Below, piece by piece: positions 1-15,519 of a stretch of 64,000 nucleotides of DNA. Source of the DNA: Deinococcus metalli. Its GTDB lineage: Bacteria; Deinococcota; Deinococci; Deinococcales; Deinococcaceae. The stretch's first letter is position 1. Every line of letters begins with the position of its first letter. The stretch spans positions 496,001 through 560,000 of the forward strand of contig NZ_JACHFK010000001.1 of NCBI RefSeq assembly GCF_014201805.1, in the 5' to 3' direction. Under the pieces are notes generated by a model. That model was given only the letters and a program-made list of their open reading frames with translations, did no database searches and was not told where the DNA came from. A program made the translations under genes and the position numbers.

Positions 1-496
1 TGAGGTTCACCAGACCGCCCTTGCTGGCGTTGTATGCGGCGTTGTCCTGCTCGGCGAACAGGCCCTGGACGCTGGCGACATTCACGACCGCGGCGCCGCG
101 CGGCATCTGCCCGATCAGCTCGCGCACCAGCAGCAGTGGAGCGGTCAGATTCACGTTCAGGGTGCGCGCCCAGCCCCGCTCGCTGACGTCGAGCACGCTG
201 CCGTGCGCGCCCTGGTAGGCGGCGTTGTTCACCAGCACCTGTACACCGCCGTGCTCGTGCGCTGCCTGCGCGATGCGGGCGCGGCCGCGCGGCGTGGTGA
301 TGTCCGCCTTCACGCGCGTGTGCCCCTTGAGCGTGGGCGGCAGGTCGAGGTCGACCGATACGATGCGGGCGCCGCGTTCGGCGTACAGCTCGGCGATGGC
401 GCGGCCGATGCCCCGAGCCGCACCGGTGACGATCACCGCCAGTCCGGGCGTCCCGTCCGGCGTCGTGGGGGCGGGTGGAGGAGTTGTGGAGACCAT
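1..496 (-). CDS. SDR-family oxidoreductase, C-terminus missing
   Basis: Partial gene; its 3' end lies left of the window. The visible N-terminal part shows the short-chain dehydrogenase Rossmann fold: a TGAARGIG nucleotide-binding glycine motif, an acidic residue after beta2 (VDLD, suggesting NAD(H) preference), NNAA after beta4, and a YNASK catalytic tyrosine-lysine pair at the edge. The substrate cannot be told. I chose the ATG at 496; an in-frame ATG at 517 adds seven residues. Neither has a clear ribosome binding site. The gene runs the same way as etfBA but is separated from etfA by a terminator-like hairpin, so it is probably transcribed on its own. Confidence 0.85.
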   Translation of the reverse strand, partial: MVSTTPPPAPTTPDGTPGLAVIVTGAARGIGRAIAELYAERGARIVSVDLDLPPTLKGHTRVKADITTPRGRARIAQAAHEHGGVQVLVNNAAYQGAHGSVLDVSERGWARTLNVNLTAPLLLVRELIGQMPRGAAVVNVASVQGLFAEQDNAAYNASKGGLVNL

Positions 497-586
497 GCCG
501 TCAGTGTCCGGCACCATGTAGAGCGCTGCATGGAGTCTCAACAGTTCCTGAATTCTTGGACTCCTGTCCAGCTTCATCAAATCAGA

Positions 587-617
587 GCAGGCGGAGCCAG
601 GAGTGGTCTCCGCCTGC
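587..617 (-). terminator. Hairpin downstream of etfA
   Basis: A perfect 10-bp stem (GCAGGCGGAG pairing with CTCCGCCTGC) with an 11-nt loop lies 18 nt past the etfA stop. On the minus strand it is followed by a short T-containing stretch. It probably ends the etfBA transcript. Confidence 0.7.
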
Positions 618-634
618 GGTCTGTATGGAACTAG

Positions 635-1581
<947 letters not shown>

Positions 1582-1585
<4 letters not shown>

Positions 1586-2343
1586 GCGATCACCTTCGCT
1601 TCATTGCGCAGCAGCTCCAGCAGATGCTGGGCGGCCGCCTGAGGGTCTTTGCCGTCGATCATGGTGTTGCGCCTGGCGCGCGTCTGGATCTCCGCGCCGA
1701 CCACCTTCACGGTCGGCGTCACGCCGTAGGTGGCGGGATCGTCCTTGCGGAGTTCCTTCTTCTTGGCCTTCATGATGTTCGGCAGGGTGGGATAGCGTGG
1801 GTCGTTCAGGCCCTGCTGCGTGGTCACCACGGCCGGCAGGGTCGCGCGGAAGCTCTCGTTGCCGTCGTCCACGTCGTGCCGGCCGGTCAGGGTGTCGCCC
1901 TCGACCTTCAACTCGTTCGTCCACGTGAGCTGCGGCCACCCGAGGCGTTCGGCACTCGCCGCGCCCAGCGCCTGCGAGTCCCAGTCGGCCTCCTGCCCGC
2001 CGACCAGCACCAGCGACGCGCCCTCGGCCTGGGCGACCTGCGCGACGATGCGGCTCAGGGCCACCGCGTCGTACTTCTCGTCCGTCTCGACGTGGATGGC
2101 GCGGTCGACGCCCATTGCCAGCGCCGTCCGCAGGGCGTCCTCGTTGCGTTTGGGGCCGACCGCCAGCGCGACGATCTCCTCGACGTCGGCGCCGGCCTCA
2201 CGCAGCCGCAGCGCCTCCTCGACGCCGTACTCGTCCATGCCGTCGATCACGACGGTGGTGCCGTCGAGGTCGACGGCCTGTCCTTGAATCTTGATGCGGG
2301 CTTCCGCATCGGGAACTTGGCGTACCAGGGTCAGGATCTTCAT
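1582..2343 (-). CDS. etfB: Electron transfer flavoprotein subunit beta
   Basis: 253 residues from the ATG at 2343, which has a good GGAGG 7 nt upstream; longer reading frames lack this and include non-family sequence. The protein begins [12 protein letters not shown], as in EtfB, and holds the [11 protein letters not shown] segment and the AMP-binding-domain pattern (GxxxxDxDxxQ-like [15 protein letters not shown]). It precedes etfA in an ATGA-overlapping pair. The upstream region contains two adjacent inverted repeats at 2407-2445, one matching the Thermus FadR consensus, which suggests fatty-acid-responsive control. Confidence 0.96.
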
Positions 2344-2406
2344 GGGGCCTCCGGGGCAGGGCAGGGGCCGGAGCGGACGCTCGGCCGACCTGCCCAGCAT
2401 GACAAA

Positions 2407-2451
2407 TTGAACCGAGTTCAAGTTTAGCAGGAGTTGCGCTCCTGCCGTCCA
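2407..2451 (-). promoter_or_regulatory. etfBA promoter with two inverted repeats (FadR-like)
   Basis: On the minus strand a candidate -10 TAAACT (2426-2421) lies 19 nt from a -35 TGGACG (2451-2446). A 15-bp palindrome with TTGAAC and GTTCAA arms sits at 2407-2421, over the expected transcription start. It fits every position of the consensus I recall for Thermus thermophilus FadR (TTRNACYNRGTNYAA). A second perfect repeat, GCAGGAG-N5-CTCCTGC, fills the -35/-10 spacer at 2427-2445. The palindromes are seen directly; the regulator is inferred. Confidence 0.55.
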
Positions 2452-2557
2452 CCGATCCTGGCCCCCGCGCTCCGGCCCAAGACAACCTAAAAAAGGCCAC
2501 AATCCTTCAATCAGAATTCTCATCTGACCGCTGGCGGTCACGGTGCATAGTCCGGAT

Positions 2558-3214
2558 ATGAAGCCTATTCACCTCCTCGCGGTCACCGCCCTCGCCACAG
2601 GTGCCAGCGCCGGCGCCCAGTCCTTCGAACTCGGCCTCACCGGCGGCTACGCCAACGGCCTGAGCGGCGAGGCGTTTATCCACTCGCCCAACCTCATCGG
2701 CCCGGTCGGCGTGAAGTTCGGCGTGTCCTACGCCCGCGCCGCCGACGCGATCAAAGACAGCAGCGACCTGGGGGCCGGCACCTTCGCCAGCTACAAGGCG
2801 AGCGGAGCCACAGAGTCCGGCACGCACACGATCGTCGGCCTGGACGCCACGTACGGCCTGGGTGAACTCGCGCCCGGAATCGACACCACGCTCTACGCCG
2901 GGGCGCGTTATGGGATGTTCCGCTCCACCGAGGACTACGGCTCCAACATCAATGCGACGTACTCCACCAATGCGTTCGGCGTTGGCGGCGGTGTGATGGT
3001 CGGGTATGCCCTGACCGGCAATCTCAGCCTCGTGGCGGATCTCGGCGCCGACTACTTCTTCAACTCCACGATCAACCAGGTAAACAACACGGCCTCTGGT
3101 CAGACCACCGCCAGCTACGCGACCAACGATCCGAACTACGGCGACATCAGCAACCGCTTCGTCCGCCCCGGCATTGATTTCAAGGCGCGCATCGGCATCA
3201 AGTACGTGTTCTGA
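2558..3214 (+). CDS. Probable outer-membrane beta-barrel protein
   Basis: 218 residues. It has an N-terminal signal peptide with likely cleavage after an ASAGA-Q type junction near residue 21. The rest alternates glycine- and aromatic-rich strands (for example [21 protein letters not shown]), and the chain ends in phenylalanine (GIKYVF), as barrel proteins recognised by BamA do. I chose the ATG at 2558 over the GTG at 2543 because the signal peptide starts there, and a CATAGT -10-like box sits 6 nt upstream. No specific family is recognised. A bidirectional hairpin follows the stop. Confidence 0.7.
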   Translation: MKPIHLLAVTALATGASAGAQSFELGLTGGYANGLSGEAFIHSPNLIGPVGVKFGVSYARAADAIKDSSDLGAGTFASYKASGATESGTHTIVGLDATYGLGELAPGIDTTLYAGARYGMFRSTEDYGSNINATYSTNAFGVGGGVMVGYALTGNLSLVADLGADYFFNSTINQVNNTASGQTTASYATNDPNYGDISNRFVRPGIDFKARIGIKYVF

Positions 3215-3229
3215 TCCTAACCCCGCCTG

Positions 3230-3263
3230 GAACGGTGAACTGGCTGCAGCTGGTTCACCGTTC
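3230..3263. terminator. Shared terminator of convergent genes
   Basis: GAACGGTGAAC (3230-3240) pairs perfectly with GTTCACCGTTC (3253-3263), with a further CTGCAG-centred inner stem. It lies between two convergent genes and overlaps the last codons of the minus-strand gene. Confidence 0.7.
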
Positions 3264-3635
3264 TTGCGTAGGAGCCCGGCCCGCCAGGTGGGCTCGGAGC
3301 TGCTCGAAGCCGGCGATGGTGCGTGGAAAGCCCACGTAGGGAATGCACATCAGTAGGGCGCCGCGCACCTCCGCCTCGGTCGCGCCGGCGTTCAGGGCGC
3401 CGCGCAGGTGGGTGCGGAGTTCGGGCGGGCTGCCCAGGGACACCAGCAGCGCGCACGCGATCAGTTCCTTGGTCTTGAGGTCGAGGCCCGGGTGATCGTA
3501 GATGGTGTCATACGCGAAGTCGCGGACATATCCGGACAGGTCGGCGTCGAGCGTGACGAGCCGTTCAAGGATGCGGTCGTGCTGCTCGCCGAAGATCGTC
3601 GTGCGGGCGTGGGGCGGCTGGGCGTCGTCAGGCAT
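3255..3635 (-). CDS. Carboxymuconolactone decarboxylase (CMD/AhpD-like) family protein
   Basis: 126 residues from the ATG at 3635. The all-helical CMD fold is recognised from [18 protein letters not shown] followed by [25 protein letters not shown] and a [14 protein letters not shown] end. There is no CxxC pair, so it is closer to the PcaC-type branch than to the peroxidase AhpD. It is not next to protocatechuate genes, so a role in aromatic degradation is not supported. A TACCCT -10 box ends 5 nt before the start, implying a leaderless mRNA. It is divergent from the Clp gene. Confidence 0.85.
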   Translation of the reverse strand: MPDDAQPPHARTTIFGEQHDRILERLVTLDADLSGYVRDFAYDTIYDHPGLDLKTKELIACALLVSLGSPPELRTHLRGALNAGATEAEVRGALLMCIPYVGFPRTIAGFEQLRAHLAGRAPTQER

Positions 3636-3902
3636 ACGCCAGGGTACGGCGGCCCGCGACACGGAAAGAACTCCGTCAGGCGGCGGTGGGTACGCTGCGC
3701 GCAGGGCGGGGAACCCTGGGGCAGAGCAGACAGATCGTAAGGTTGGCCGCGCCATGACAGCCGCCCGGACGATACCCTAGACTCACAGCAGTCTGACCGA
3801 GTCCGTCTACGCCCGCTGCGCCGCGTTTGTAATGCTGTTTCGTCCGTGCTCCGTCCGACCAGCCCCGCGCTCACCACCGCGCTCCCTCCCTGGGGGTTCC
3901 CC

Positions 3903-6140
<2,238 letters not shown>

Positions 6141-6158
6141 GGCGGAGAGGGCAGAGGG

Positions 6159-6187
6159 GCGGGGAGTGATCCCCGCTCTTCTATTTT
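6159..6187 (+). terminator. Terminator after the Clp gene
   Basis: GCGGGG (6159-6164), a 6-nt loop and CCCCGC (6171-6176) are followed by a T-rich run (TCTTCTATTTT). It lies 18 nt past the stop and abuts the convergent gene. Confidence 0.8.
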
Positions 6188-7311
6188 CCCGCCAGTGTCC
6201 GCAGATTCTGCTCGATCCACGTGACCACGGCTGGAATCTGCGCCTCCATGTCCTCGGCTTCCAGGGTGTCGCTGCCGTCGTTCAGGTAGGCATAGGCGAA
6301 GGTGCGGCCGCCCGGCATCTCCACCAGTCCGGTGAGGGTCAGGAGCCGCCAGCCGCTCCCGGCCTTCGCACCCCAGTACGTGGCGTTCAGTGGGGATGTC
6401 CTTGGATGGCAGCAGCCCTGGGAGAGCAGATCGCGAAAGAGGCGCCGGGTGCCAGGCTGGAGGTTGTTCCCGCCGTATACCCGAGCCACCAGATCGGCAT
6501 ATGCCTTCGCCGTGCTGGTGTGCTGGAAGGCCAGATCGATGAACGGGTCGTACAGCGGCCCCCGGAAGTACGAGTCGATGGCGGCCTCCACCTCCGGCCC
6601 GGTGAAGCGGGCGGCGTTTGCGTTCAGGCGCGTGGCGACGGCCACCCGCTCCGCGAACGGCAGCGCGAAATATGAGTGTGCTCCCGACAGGAGGTCGTCG
6701 CCCAGCACCGCCGATTGCAGGAAGCCCTGTGCCGCCCACGCCGCCTTGCTGGTCAGCAGGACGGAGGTGCACGGACTTCGCCAGCGCAGGCTGAGGGCTA
6801 CGCGCTGCGTCCCCACGGCCTGCTGGAGGATGTCCCCGGCGGTGTTGTCGCTCCGCACGATGGCCCGTTTCGCCAGATCGACCAGCGTGTGCGTGCCCGG
6901 CGGGTAGGCCTCGATACTGCGGTTCGCGGCGGTGGTGGTGAACGGCGTGTTCAGCGACAGGCGGCCGGCGTCCACGTCGCGCAGGGCCAACTCGACCACC
7001 ACCGGCTTGTACGTGCTGGCGACCGGCTGCAGTTCGTTCAGCGCGCCCAGGCCGACGCTGCGGATCACCCGCTGGGTGGTGGGAGCGTACTCGGCCGCGT
7101 AGAAGGCCACGCGGCCGGACACGGTTCCCGGCAGGGGAGAAGCGGTCAGGGTCGGTCTAGTTGGCTCGCCACAGACCGCCGGAGCGGTGTTCCACACCGG
7201 CCTTGCCGTCGGACCGGCGGGCTTGGTATTGGACACGGGTGGGAGGCCGGCCGCCGCGCCTACGCCGCCCGCGACCAGCACGGCAAGCGCACGTCTGAAG
7301 GGGCCGGCCAT
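6181..7311 (-). CDS. Serine hydrolase with class A beta-lactamase fold, secreted
   Basis: 376 residues from the ATG at 7311, with a hydrophobic signal-like N-terminus (residues 6-25). All three active-site signatures of penicillin-recognising enzymes are present: S99-T-Y-K102, S154-D-N and K316-A-G. I could not locate an omega-loop Glu equivalent to E166, so true beta-lactam hydrolysis is uncertain; a DD-peptidase-like or other serine hydrolase role is possible. Length exceeds a typical 290-residue class A enzyme, mainly through an N-terminal extension. A TACACT -10 box lies 6 nt before the start, so the mRNA is probably leaderless. Confidence 0.8.
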   Translation of the reverse strand: MAGPFRRALAVLVAGGVGAAAGLPPVSNTKPAGPTARPVWNTAPAVCGEPTRPTLTASPLPGTVSGRVAFYAAEYAPTTQRVIRSVGLGALNELQPVASTYKPVVVELALRDVDAGRLSLNTPFTTTAANRSIEAYPPGTHTLVDLAKRAIVRSDNTAGDILQQAVGTQRVALSLRWRSPCTSVLLTSKAAWAAQGFLQSAVLGDDLLSGAHSYFALPFAERVAVATRLNANAARFTGPEVEAAIDSYFRGPLYDPFIDLAFQHTSTAKAYADLVARVYGGNNLQPGTRRLFRDLLSQGCCHPRTSPLNATYWGAKAGSGWRLLTLTGLVEMPGGRTFAYAYLNDGSDTLEAEDMEAQIPAVVTWIEQNLRTLAGK

Positions 7312-7388
7312 GCGCGGAGTGTAGCGGGCGGCTGGACTTTGTGCCTGCCGCAACCCGGCCCGGGTCCATTGCCGGGTAGCATGGCCGC

Positions 7389-7668
7389 ATGACGAAAAGC
7401 ATCGCCGCATTCCAGGACGAGCACGGCCGCATCACGGGCTGGCCCAGCGACCGCCGCCGGGCCCACCAGCTCGCCATCCTGGATTACCTGACGGGGCTGT
7501 TCGATCCCGGCGTGTCGTACGACCAGGGCCAGGTCGATCAGGTGCTCGCAGACCACAGCACCCTGGCCGACCCGACCCTGCTGCTGCGCGAACTCGTGGA
7601 GGGCGACTACCTCGCCACGGCCGACGGCATGTACTGGCGTGCCGATGGTCGCCCGGGACCGGGGGCCC

Positions 7669-7676
<8 letters not shown>
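7389..7676 (+). CDS. DUF2087 domain protein
   Basis: 95 residues. The pattern [24 protein letters not shown], then [11 protein letters not shown] and a final YWR, matches DUF2087, a small domain often found alone or fused to winged-helix regulators. Function is unknown, though the shape suggests nucleic-acid or regulatory work. A TAGCAT box ends 6 nt before the ATG. Its stop overlaps the likely radA start by 8 bp, so it appears to be co-transcribed with radA. Confidence 0.8.
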
Positions 7677-9012
<1,336 letters not shown>

Positions 9013-9372
9013 AAGGCGGCCAGCCCCCTACCCCGACAGGGCAGGGGAGTAGGCGCTGCGCTGGGCAGGTGGTCGCCATGTCGTTCGGACTGTCCTGACA
9101 TGGGGTTTTGTCAGCGTTAGGCCACGTCCTTGCCTCGTGCGTTCACGCCGTCAGCGCCCACGAGCGAGTGAGCCTGCGTCGTCTGAGCAACGGGAGCGAG
9201 GGGCCGCCCCGAGCGGATGGGGCCACGTGCGATGGCGTTCGGTCAGGGGCAGGGTGAGATACTTCGGCCCTAAACCCTCTCCCTTGCGGTGAGGCAGGGC
9301 GACGTCTCCCGGACCGGCTCACTCTGTGAGACCGACTCTCTGGATCAGGCAAGGGTCGCCCATGACTGCCTG
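9013..9372. other. Gene-free stretch between convergent radA and chrA genes
   Basis: I see no convincing coding sequence here. Small structures include a hairpin CTGACA-N8-TGTCAG (9095-9114), a CTCAC-TCT-GTGAG repeat near 9320, and GCCTG-TCA-CAGGC at 9368-9380 over the chrA stop. Long frames crossing this region are shadows of the chrA gene. Confidence 0.5.
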
Positions 9373-9894
9373 TCACAGGCCCAGCAACGCGCCCAGCACC
9401 GCCGCGCCAATCACCACGATCACGGAGTTGACCTTGGTGCGCCACAGGATCACGAAGGCCACGGCAGCGATACCCGCACCGACCCACGAGTGGATGCTGG
9501 ACTGGCCCAGCACGAGCACGCCCGCGAGGAGTACGCCGGCCCCGAAGGGCAGCAGCGCATCGCGGAAGGCGACGAGCCACGGGTGGGTGCTGAAGCGCCG
9601 CCACGCGAGGGCCGCCAGGGCGCTTAGCAGGGCCGTCGGGCCGTAGAAGCCCAGGGTGGAGGCGAGAGCGCCAGGCCAGCCGGCGGTGGCGTAGCCGTAG
9701 TACGTGACGGCCAGCATGTTCGGGCCGGGCATCAGCTGCCCGAGCGCGAAGCCGTTGGCAAGCGTGCCGGGTGTGATCCAGTGGTGCTCGCCCACCAGAA
9801 CGCGTTCCAGTTCGGCGATGTTGGTGCCGCCGAAGGAGATCAGGCCCAGTCGGACGAATTCCAGCACCAGAGCCCACAGGGTGCTCTCAGACAT
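9373..9894 (-). CDS. chrA: Chromate transporter subunit (CHR domain), second half
   Basis: 173 residues. One CHR domain with the signature [23 protein letters not shown] and several hydrophobic helices, ending in a hydrophobic helix. It matches the short-chain (split) form of the ChrA family, in which two adjacent half-size proteins together form one chromate/sulfate-type transporter in the inner membrane. Its start overlaps the upstream CHR gene by 8 bp. The actual substrate is not proven by sequence. Confidence 0.9.
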   Translation of the reverse strand: MSESTLWALVLEFVRLGLISFGGTNIAELERVLVGEHHWITPGTLANGFALGQLMPGPNMLAVTYYGYATAGWPGALASTLGFYGPTALLSALAALAWRRFSTHPWLVAFRDALLPFGAGVLLAGVLVLGQSSIHSWVGAGIAAVAFVILWRTKVNSVIVVIGAAVLGALLGL

Positions 9895-10495
9895 GGTCTT
9901 CCTCGGGCGGGGGAACGCGCTGGGGGCGGTTGAGATACAGGCCTAGGCCGACCAGCGCGGCGAAGACCGGCAGCAGGTTCAGGCGCAGCACACCCAGGCC
10001 GAGGAACGTCAGGGCAGCAAGGATCAGGCCACCCTTGACTCCCAGACCGACCCGCACGACCGGAATGGCGGCGCTGAGCATGACGGCCAGGGCCGCGCAC
10101 GCCGCGCCGCGCAGGCCGCTCTGCACGGCCGGGGGCAGGCCGCTGCCCGCACCGAGCGTCACGGCGGACGCGGCGAGCATGGCGATCAGGCCGGGGATCA
10201 GGATGCCCACGACGGACGTGGCCGCGCCGGCGGGGCCGCACAGCCGCGCGCCGATCATGGCCGCGAGGTTCACGGCGTTCGGACCCGGGGTGAGCTGCGC
10301 GAGGGTGTAGGTCTCGGCGAACTGCGCGTCCGTCATCCACCCGCGGGCGGTCACGGCGCGGCGGGCGTGGGCGGGCAGGCCGCCGCCGATGCCGGACAGG
10401 GCGACGCCCACGAACAGCCGCAGCAGGGTCGCTGGCGTGGGCGGCGCCGGGGGGCGGGCCGTCTCCTCCGGGCGGGAGGACGCGGTGCTGGTCAT
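9887..10495 (-). CDS. chrA: Chromate transporter subunit (CHR domain), first half
   Basis: 202 residues from the ATG at 10495. Single CHR domain with [12 protein letters not shown] near the N-terminus and [12 protein letters not shown], then membrane helices. It pairs with the downstream overlapping CHR gene as a two-gene transporter. An AGCGTA complement (TACGCT -10) lies 6 nt upstream of the ATG, giving a leaderless start. The frame remains open upstream to 10597, but the added residues are not family-like. Confidence 0.9.
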   Translation of the reverse strand: MTSTASSRPEETARPPAPPTPATLLRLFVGVALSGIGGGLPAHARRAVTARGWMTDAQFAETYTLAQLTPGPNAVNLAAMIGARLCGPAGAATSVVGILIPGLIAMLAASAVTLGAGSGLPPAVQSGLRGAACAALAVMLSAAIPVVRVGLGVKGGLILAALTFLGLGVLRLNLLPVFAALVGLGLYLNRPQRVPPPEEDHV

Positions 10496-10610
10496 GCCCT
10501 GAGCGTAGACCTGCTGGCCACAGGCGGGCGTGACTGGGGCGGGAACAGCCGGGCACGCAATGAACGAAAACCCGTCCCCGGAGAGGGAGCGGGCCATTCG
10601 CCGGCACGGC

Positions 10611-13169
<2,559 letters not shown>

Positions 13170-13224
13170 GGTGGGCCTCCGGGGTGGGGAAGAGGACGGA
13201 CGTACAACTGCCCCTATTCTGAAA

Positions 13225-13245
13225 CTTGAGTGTGGTCATGTCAAG
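13225..13245 (-). promoter_or_regulatory. HAIR-type HspR operator and clpB promoter
   Basis: CTTGAGT-N7-TGTCAAG at 13225-13245 matches 12 of 14 arm positions of the HAIR element (CTTGAGT-N7-ACTCAAG) bound by HspR. The minus-strand TTGACA -35 box (13244-13239) lies inside one arm, and CAGAAT stands 17 nt downstream as the -10. Binding would therefore occlude RNA polymerase. HspR is a known repressor of heat-shock genes in Deinococcus radiodurans. Confidence 0.75.
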
Positions 13246-13704
13246 TTTATTGCGGGTTAAGGCGCGTAGGGCTGGTCACAGACGCTGACGCCAGACGGAG
13301 TGATATCCCGTACAGCATTGCTGCTGTCCAGGAGGGCGACGGTGACCGCCGAGTGCTCTCTGACGGCTGCTCTGTTCGCTCACGCGCAGATCACCGTGAC
13401 GGTCAGCAGGCACATTTCTTTGTAGCCTCAAACCAGCGCGAGACAGCCTCAGCGCCCACCGGGGAAGAACGAGGCTGACACCCGGTCCACATTGAACGGG
13501 CGGCTCCTCAGCGGTGCCATAACGAACCCTGTGTTTTCGTGGCCGGGCAGGCGCCCGACCAATGCCGCGCTCCAGGCTAAAATCTTCGAATTACACCGTG
13601 CTGGTGGAGGTCTCTGCGCCACACCGGGGCGGTAGCGCGCGCTCCAGTCAGCTCCTCGACGTCCTTATCTTTCTGGTTCGCTCTGACCTGCCAGAAGGAG
13701 GCGC
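13246..13704. other. Gene-free stretch upstream of clpB
   Basis: About 460 bases between the divergent end of the clpB control region and the 3' end of the lipoprotein gene. Small open frames on the plus strand show no family signature or clear ribosome binding site. A TAAAAT box near 13577 resembles a -10 element but no supported gene follows. Confidence 0.4.
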
Positions 13705-14688
13705 TCAGCGGTTCAATTCCTCGCTGCTCAGGGCGCCGCCTACGAACTCGCCCATGCCCTCGGCGGTCACGGCGGCGTCACCGGAAGTGCCTGCCCCCTT
13801 CACCGGTCCTTCCCAGTACGCGACTCGTGTGGTCTTGCTGATGAGTTCCTGCTCGTCCCGCAGCGGCGCGAGCGTCAGGGACAGGCCGGGGGCCTGCACC
13901 GTCCACTCCAGCACGTAATCCCGGCCGGTCGGGCTGCGCCACACGCGGCCCGGCGTCATGGTCAGGCCCGGCACGGCGCGGGCCACGCCGTCTGCCCCCA
14001 CGCGCGATCCGACCGTCTGCACGATCTGGCCCGCCGGGGTGCGCACCCGGTACAGCATCAGGTCCGAGCCGTCCGAGAGGTGCAGGCCGAACCAGTCCCA
14101 CAGGGCCGCGCGGCCCGGCATCTGGTCACCCCACTGGTGGTCGAACCACACCGTGCCCTGCGCCGGCCGCGCCTCGGCGCCCACCTGCACGGTGCCAGTC
14201 GCCGCCAGCCGCGTGATGCTCTGGTAGTACAGGCGGCCCACCTCAGCCGTTCCGGAGTACCCCGGCGGATGCACCACCGGCGCCTTCTGCGGCGTCAGGG
14301 TCAGGTTCAGCGGGCCGGCCGTCAGGCGGTACGTGTTTCCGGATTGCACCAGCTTCCACGTGCCCTGCTCGATGTCCAGCGGCGGAAAGCCGAAGCGGGC
14401 CGACTGCGCGCCGTTCTCCTCGAAGTTCACGGTGTTGCCGCGCAGGTCCGTCACCGCCACGTGCGAGGCGTACAGCGGCAGGCCGCGGTAATTCACCTTG
14501 AACGCAGCCCAGTGGAACGCCAGCCCGGGCTCCGGCAACACCCCGGACACGTACCACCACTCGGTGCCGGAGTTGTTCGGCCCCAGCGCGTCGGCGGCGG
14601 GCATGCGGTCCGGGTCGAAGGCCAGCGGCGCGGGCATGCACGCGCTCAGGAGGACGCACAGCAGGGCAGGAGCGGGATGCAGGCGCAT
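13705..14688 (-). CDS. CrtC/AttH-like (lipocalin-type) lipoprotein
   Basis: 327 residues from the ATG at 14688. The N-terminus is a lipoprotein signal with lipobox LLSAC. The body carries the family hallmarks NNSGTEWWYVSG, HWAAFKVNYRG and FDHQWGDQ of the hydroxyneurosporene synthase/AttH group of twin lipocalin-like domains. Some members hydrate carotenoids, but many are secreted proteins of unknown substrate, and a membrane-anchored lipoprotein argues against assuming carotenoid chemistry. A -10-like TACGGT lies 5 nt upstream (leaderless). It sits downstream of the liv operon beyond a terminator. Confidence 0.8.
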   Translation of the reverse strand: MRLHPAPALLCVLLSACMPAPLAFDPDRMPAADALGPNNSGTEWWYVSGVLPEPGLAFHWAAFKVNYRGLPLYASHVAVTDLRGNTVNFEENGAQSARFGFPPLDIEQGTWKLVQSGNTYRLTAGPLNLTLTPQKAPVVHPPGYSGTAEVGRLYYQSITRLAATGTVQVGAEARPAQGTVWFDHQWGDQMPGRAALWDWFGLHLSDGSDLMLYRVRTPAGQIVQTVGSRVGADGVARAVPGLTMTPGRVWRSPTGRDYVLEWTVQAPGLSLTLAPLRDEQELISKTTRVAYWEGPVKGAGTSGDAAVTAEGMGEFVGGALSSEELNR

Positions 14689-14734
14689 GCCCCACCGTAC
14701 TCCCGCCGGGCGTGGCAGACCGTCTGAATGGCGA

Positions 14735-14765
14735 CCGGGCCGCTCCCACGTGGGACGCGGCCCGG
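14735..14765 (-). terminator. Terminator of the liv operon
   Basis: CCGGGCCGC (14735-14743) pairs with GCGGCCCGG (14757-14765), with an inner CCCAC/GTGGG stem. It lies 14 nt past the livF stop. Confidence 0.65.
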
Positions 14766-14778
14766 CCCGGGGCACGGC

Positions 14779-15519
14779 CTACTCCTCGCCGAGGTATGCC
14801 TTGCGGACGCTCTCGTCCTGCGCGATGTCCGACGCCCTGCCGGACAGGCGGATCTCGCCGGTCTGCATCACGTAGGCGCGGTGCGCGATCTGGAGGGCCA
14901 TGTTCGCGTTCTGCTCGACCAGCAGCACTGTAGTGCCGTGCTCGCGGTTGAGCTTCTCCACGATGTCGAAGATCGCCTCGACGAACAGCGGCGACAGGCC
15001 CATGCTGGGCTCGTCCAGCAGCAGCAGCTTCGGCGCGACCATCAGTGCGCGGGCAATCGCCAGCATTTGCTGCTCGCCGCCGGACATCGTGCCGCCCAGC
15101 TGGTGCTCGCGCTCTTTCAGGCGCGGGAAGTACCCGAAGCCCTCCTGCACGCGGCTCTCCACCATCGCCCGGTCGGTCACGGTGTACGCGCCCACATCAA
15201 GGTTCTCGCGCACGGTCAGCTGCGGGAAGATCCGGCGGCCCTCCGGTACGTGCGAGATGCCCAGCTGCATGATGTCGTGCGCGGGAATCCCGGCGATGGT
15301 CTTGCCCTGATACGTCAGCGTGCCGCTGCGGGGCTTCATCATGCCGCTGATGGTGCGCAGCGTGGTGGTCTTGCCCGCGCCGTTCCCGCCGATCAGGGCC
15401 ACGATCTCGCCCTCATTCACGGTCATGGAGATGCCCTTCAGGGCATGGATGTGCCCGTAGAAGGTGTTGATGTCGTTCAGGGCCAGCATCGGCGTGGCCG
15501 CCATAACGGACTCAGGCAT
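14779..15519 (-). CDS. livF: Branched-chain amino acid ABC transporter ATPase LivF
   Basis: 246 residues. ATP-binding subunit with Walker A GGNGAGKTT, the LivF-type signature MSGGEQQMLAIARAL and Walker B LLLDEPSMGLSP, ending with the LivF tail (IRLSGRASDIAQDESVRKAYLGEE). It pairs with LivG to power import of leucine, isoleucine and valine. Last gene of livKHMGF; its start overlaps the livG stop by 8 bp. Confidence 0.95.
   Translation of the reverse strand: MPESVMAATPMLALNDINTFYGHIHALKGISMTVNEGEIVALIGGNGAGKTTTLRTISGMMKPRSGTLTYQGKTIAGIPAHDIMQLGISHVPEGRRIFPQLTVRENLDVGAYTVTDRAMVESRVQEGFGYFPRLKEREHQLGGTMSGGEQQMLAIARALMVAPKLLLLDEPSMGLSPLFVEAIFDIVEKLNREHGTTVLLVEQNANMALQIAHRAYVMQTGEIRLSGRASDIAQDESVRKAYLGEE

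Noticed and set aside
9143..9877. Minus-strand frame over the radA-chrA gap
   Set aside because: The product is Arg/Pro/Gly-rich and most of it is an out-of-frame copy of the chrA gene.
13230..13478. 82-codon plus-strand frame upstream of clpB
   Set aside because: It starts inside the HspR operator, has no RBS and shows no recognisable domain.
13705..13730. GGTTCAATTCC resembling a tRNA T-loop
   Set aside because: It lies in the last codons of the lipoprotein gene, and no acceptor, D or anticodon arms can be folded around it.
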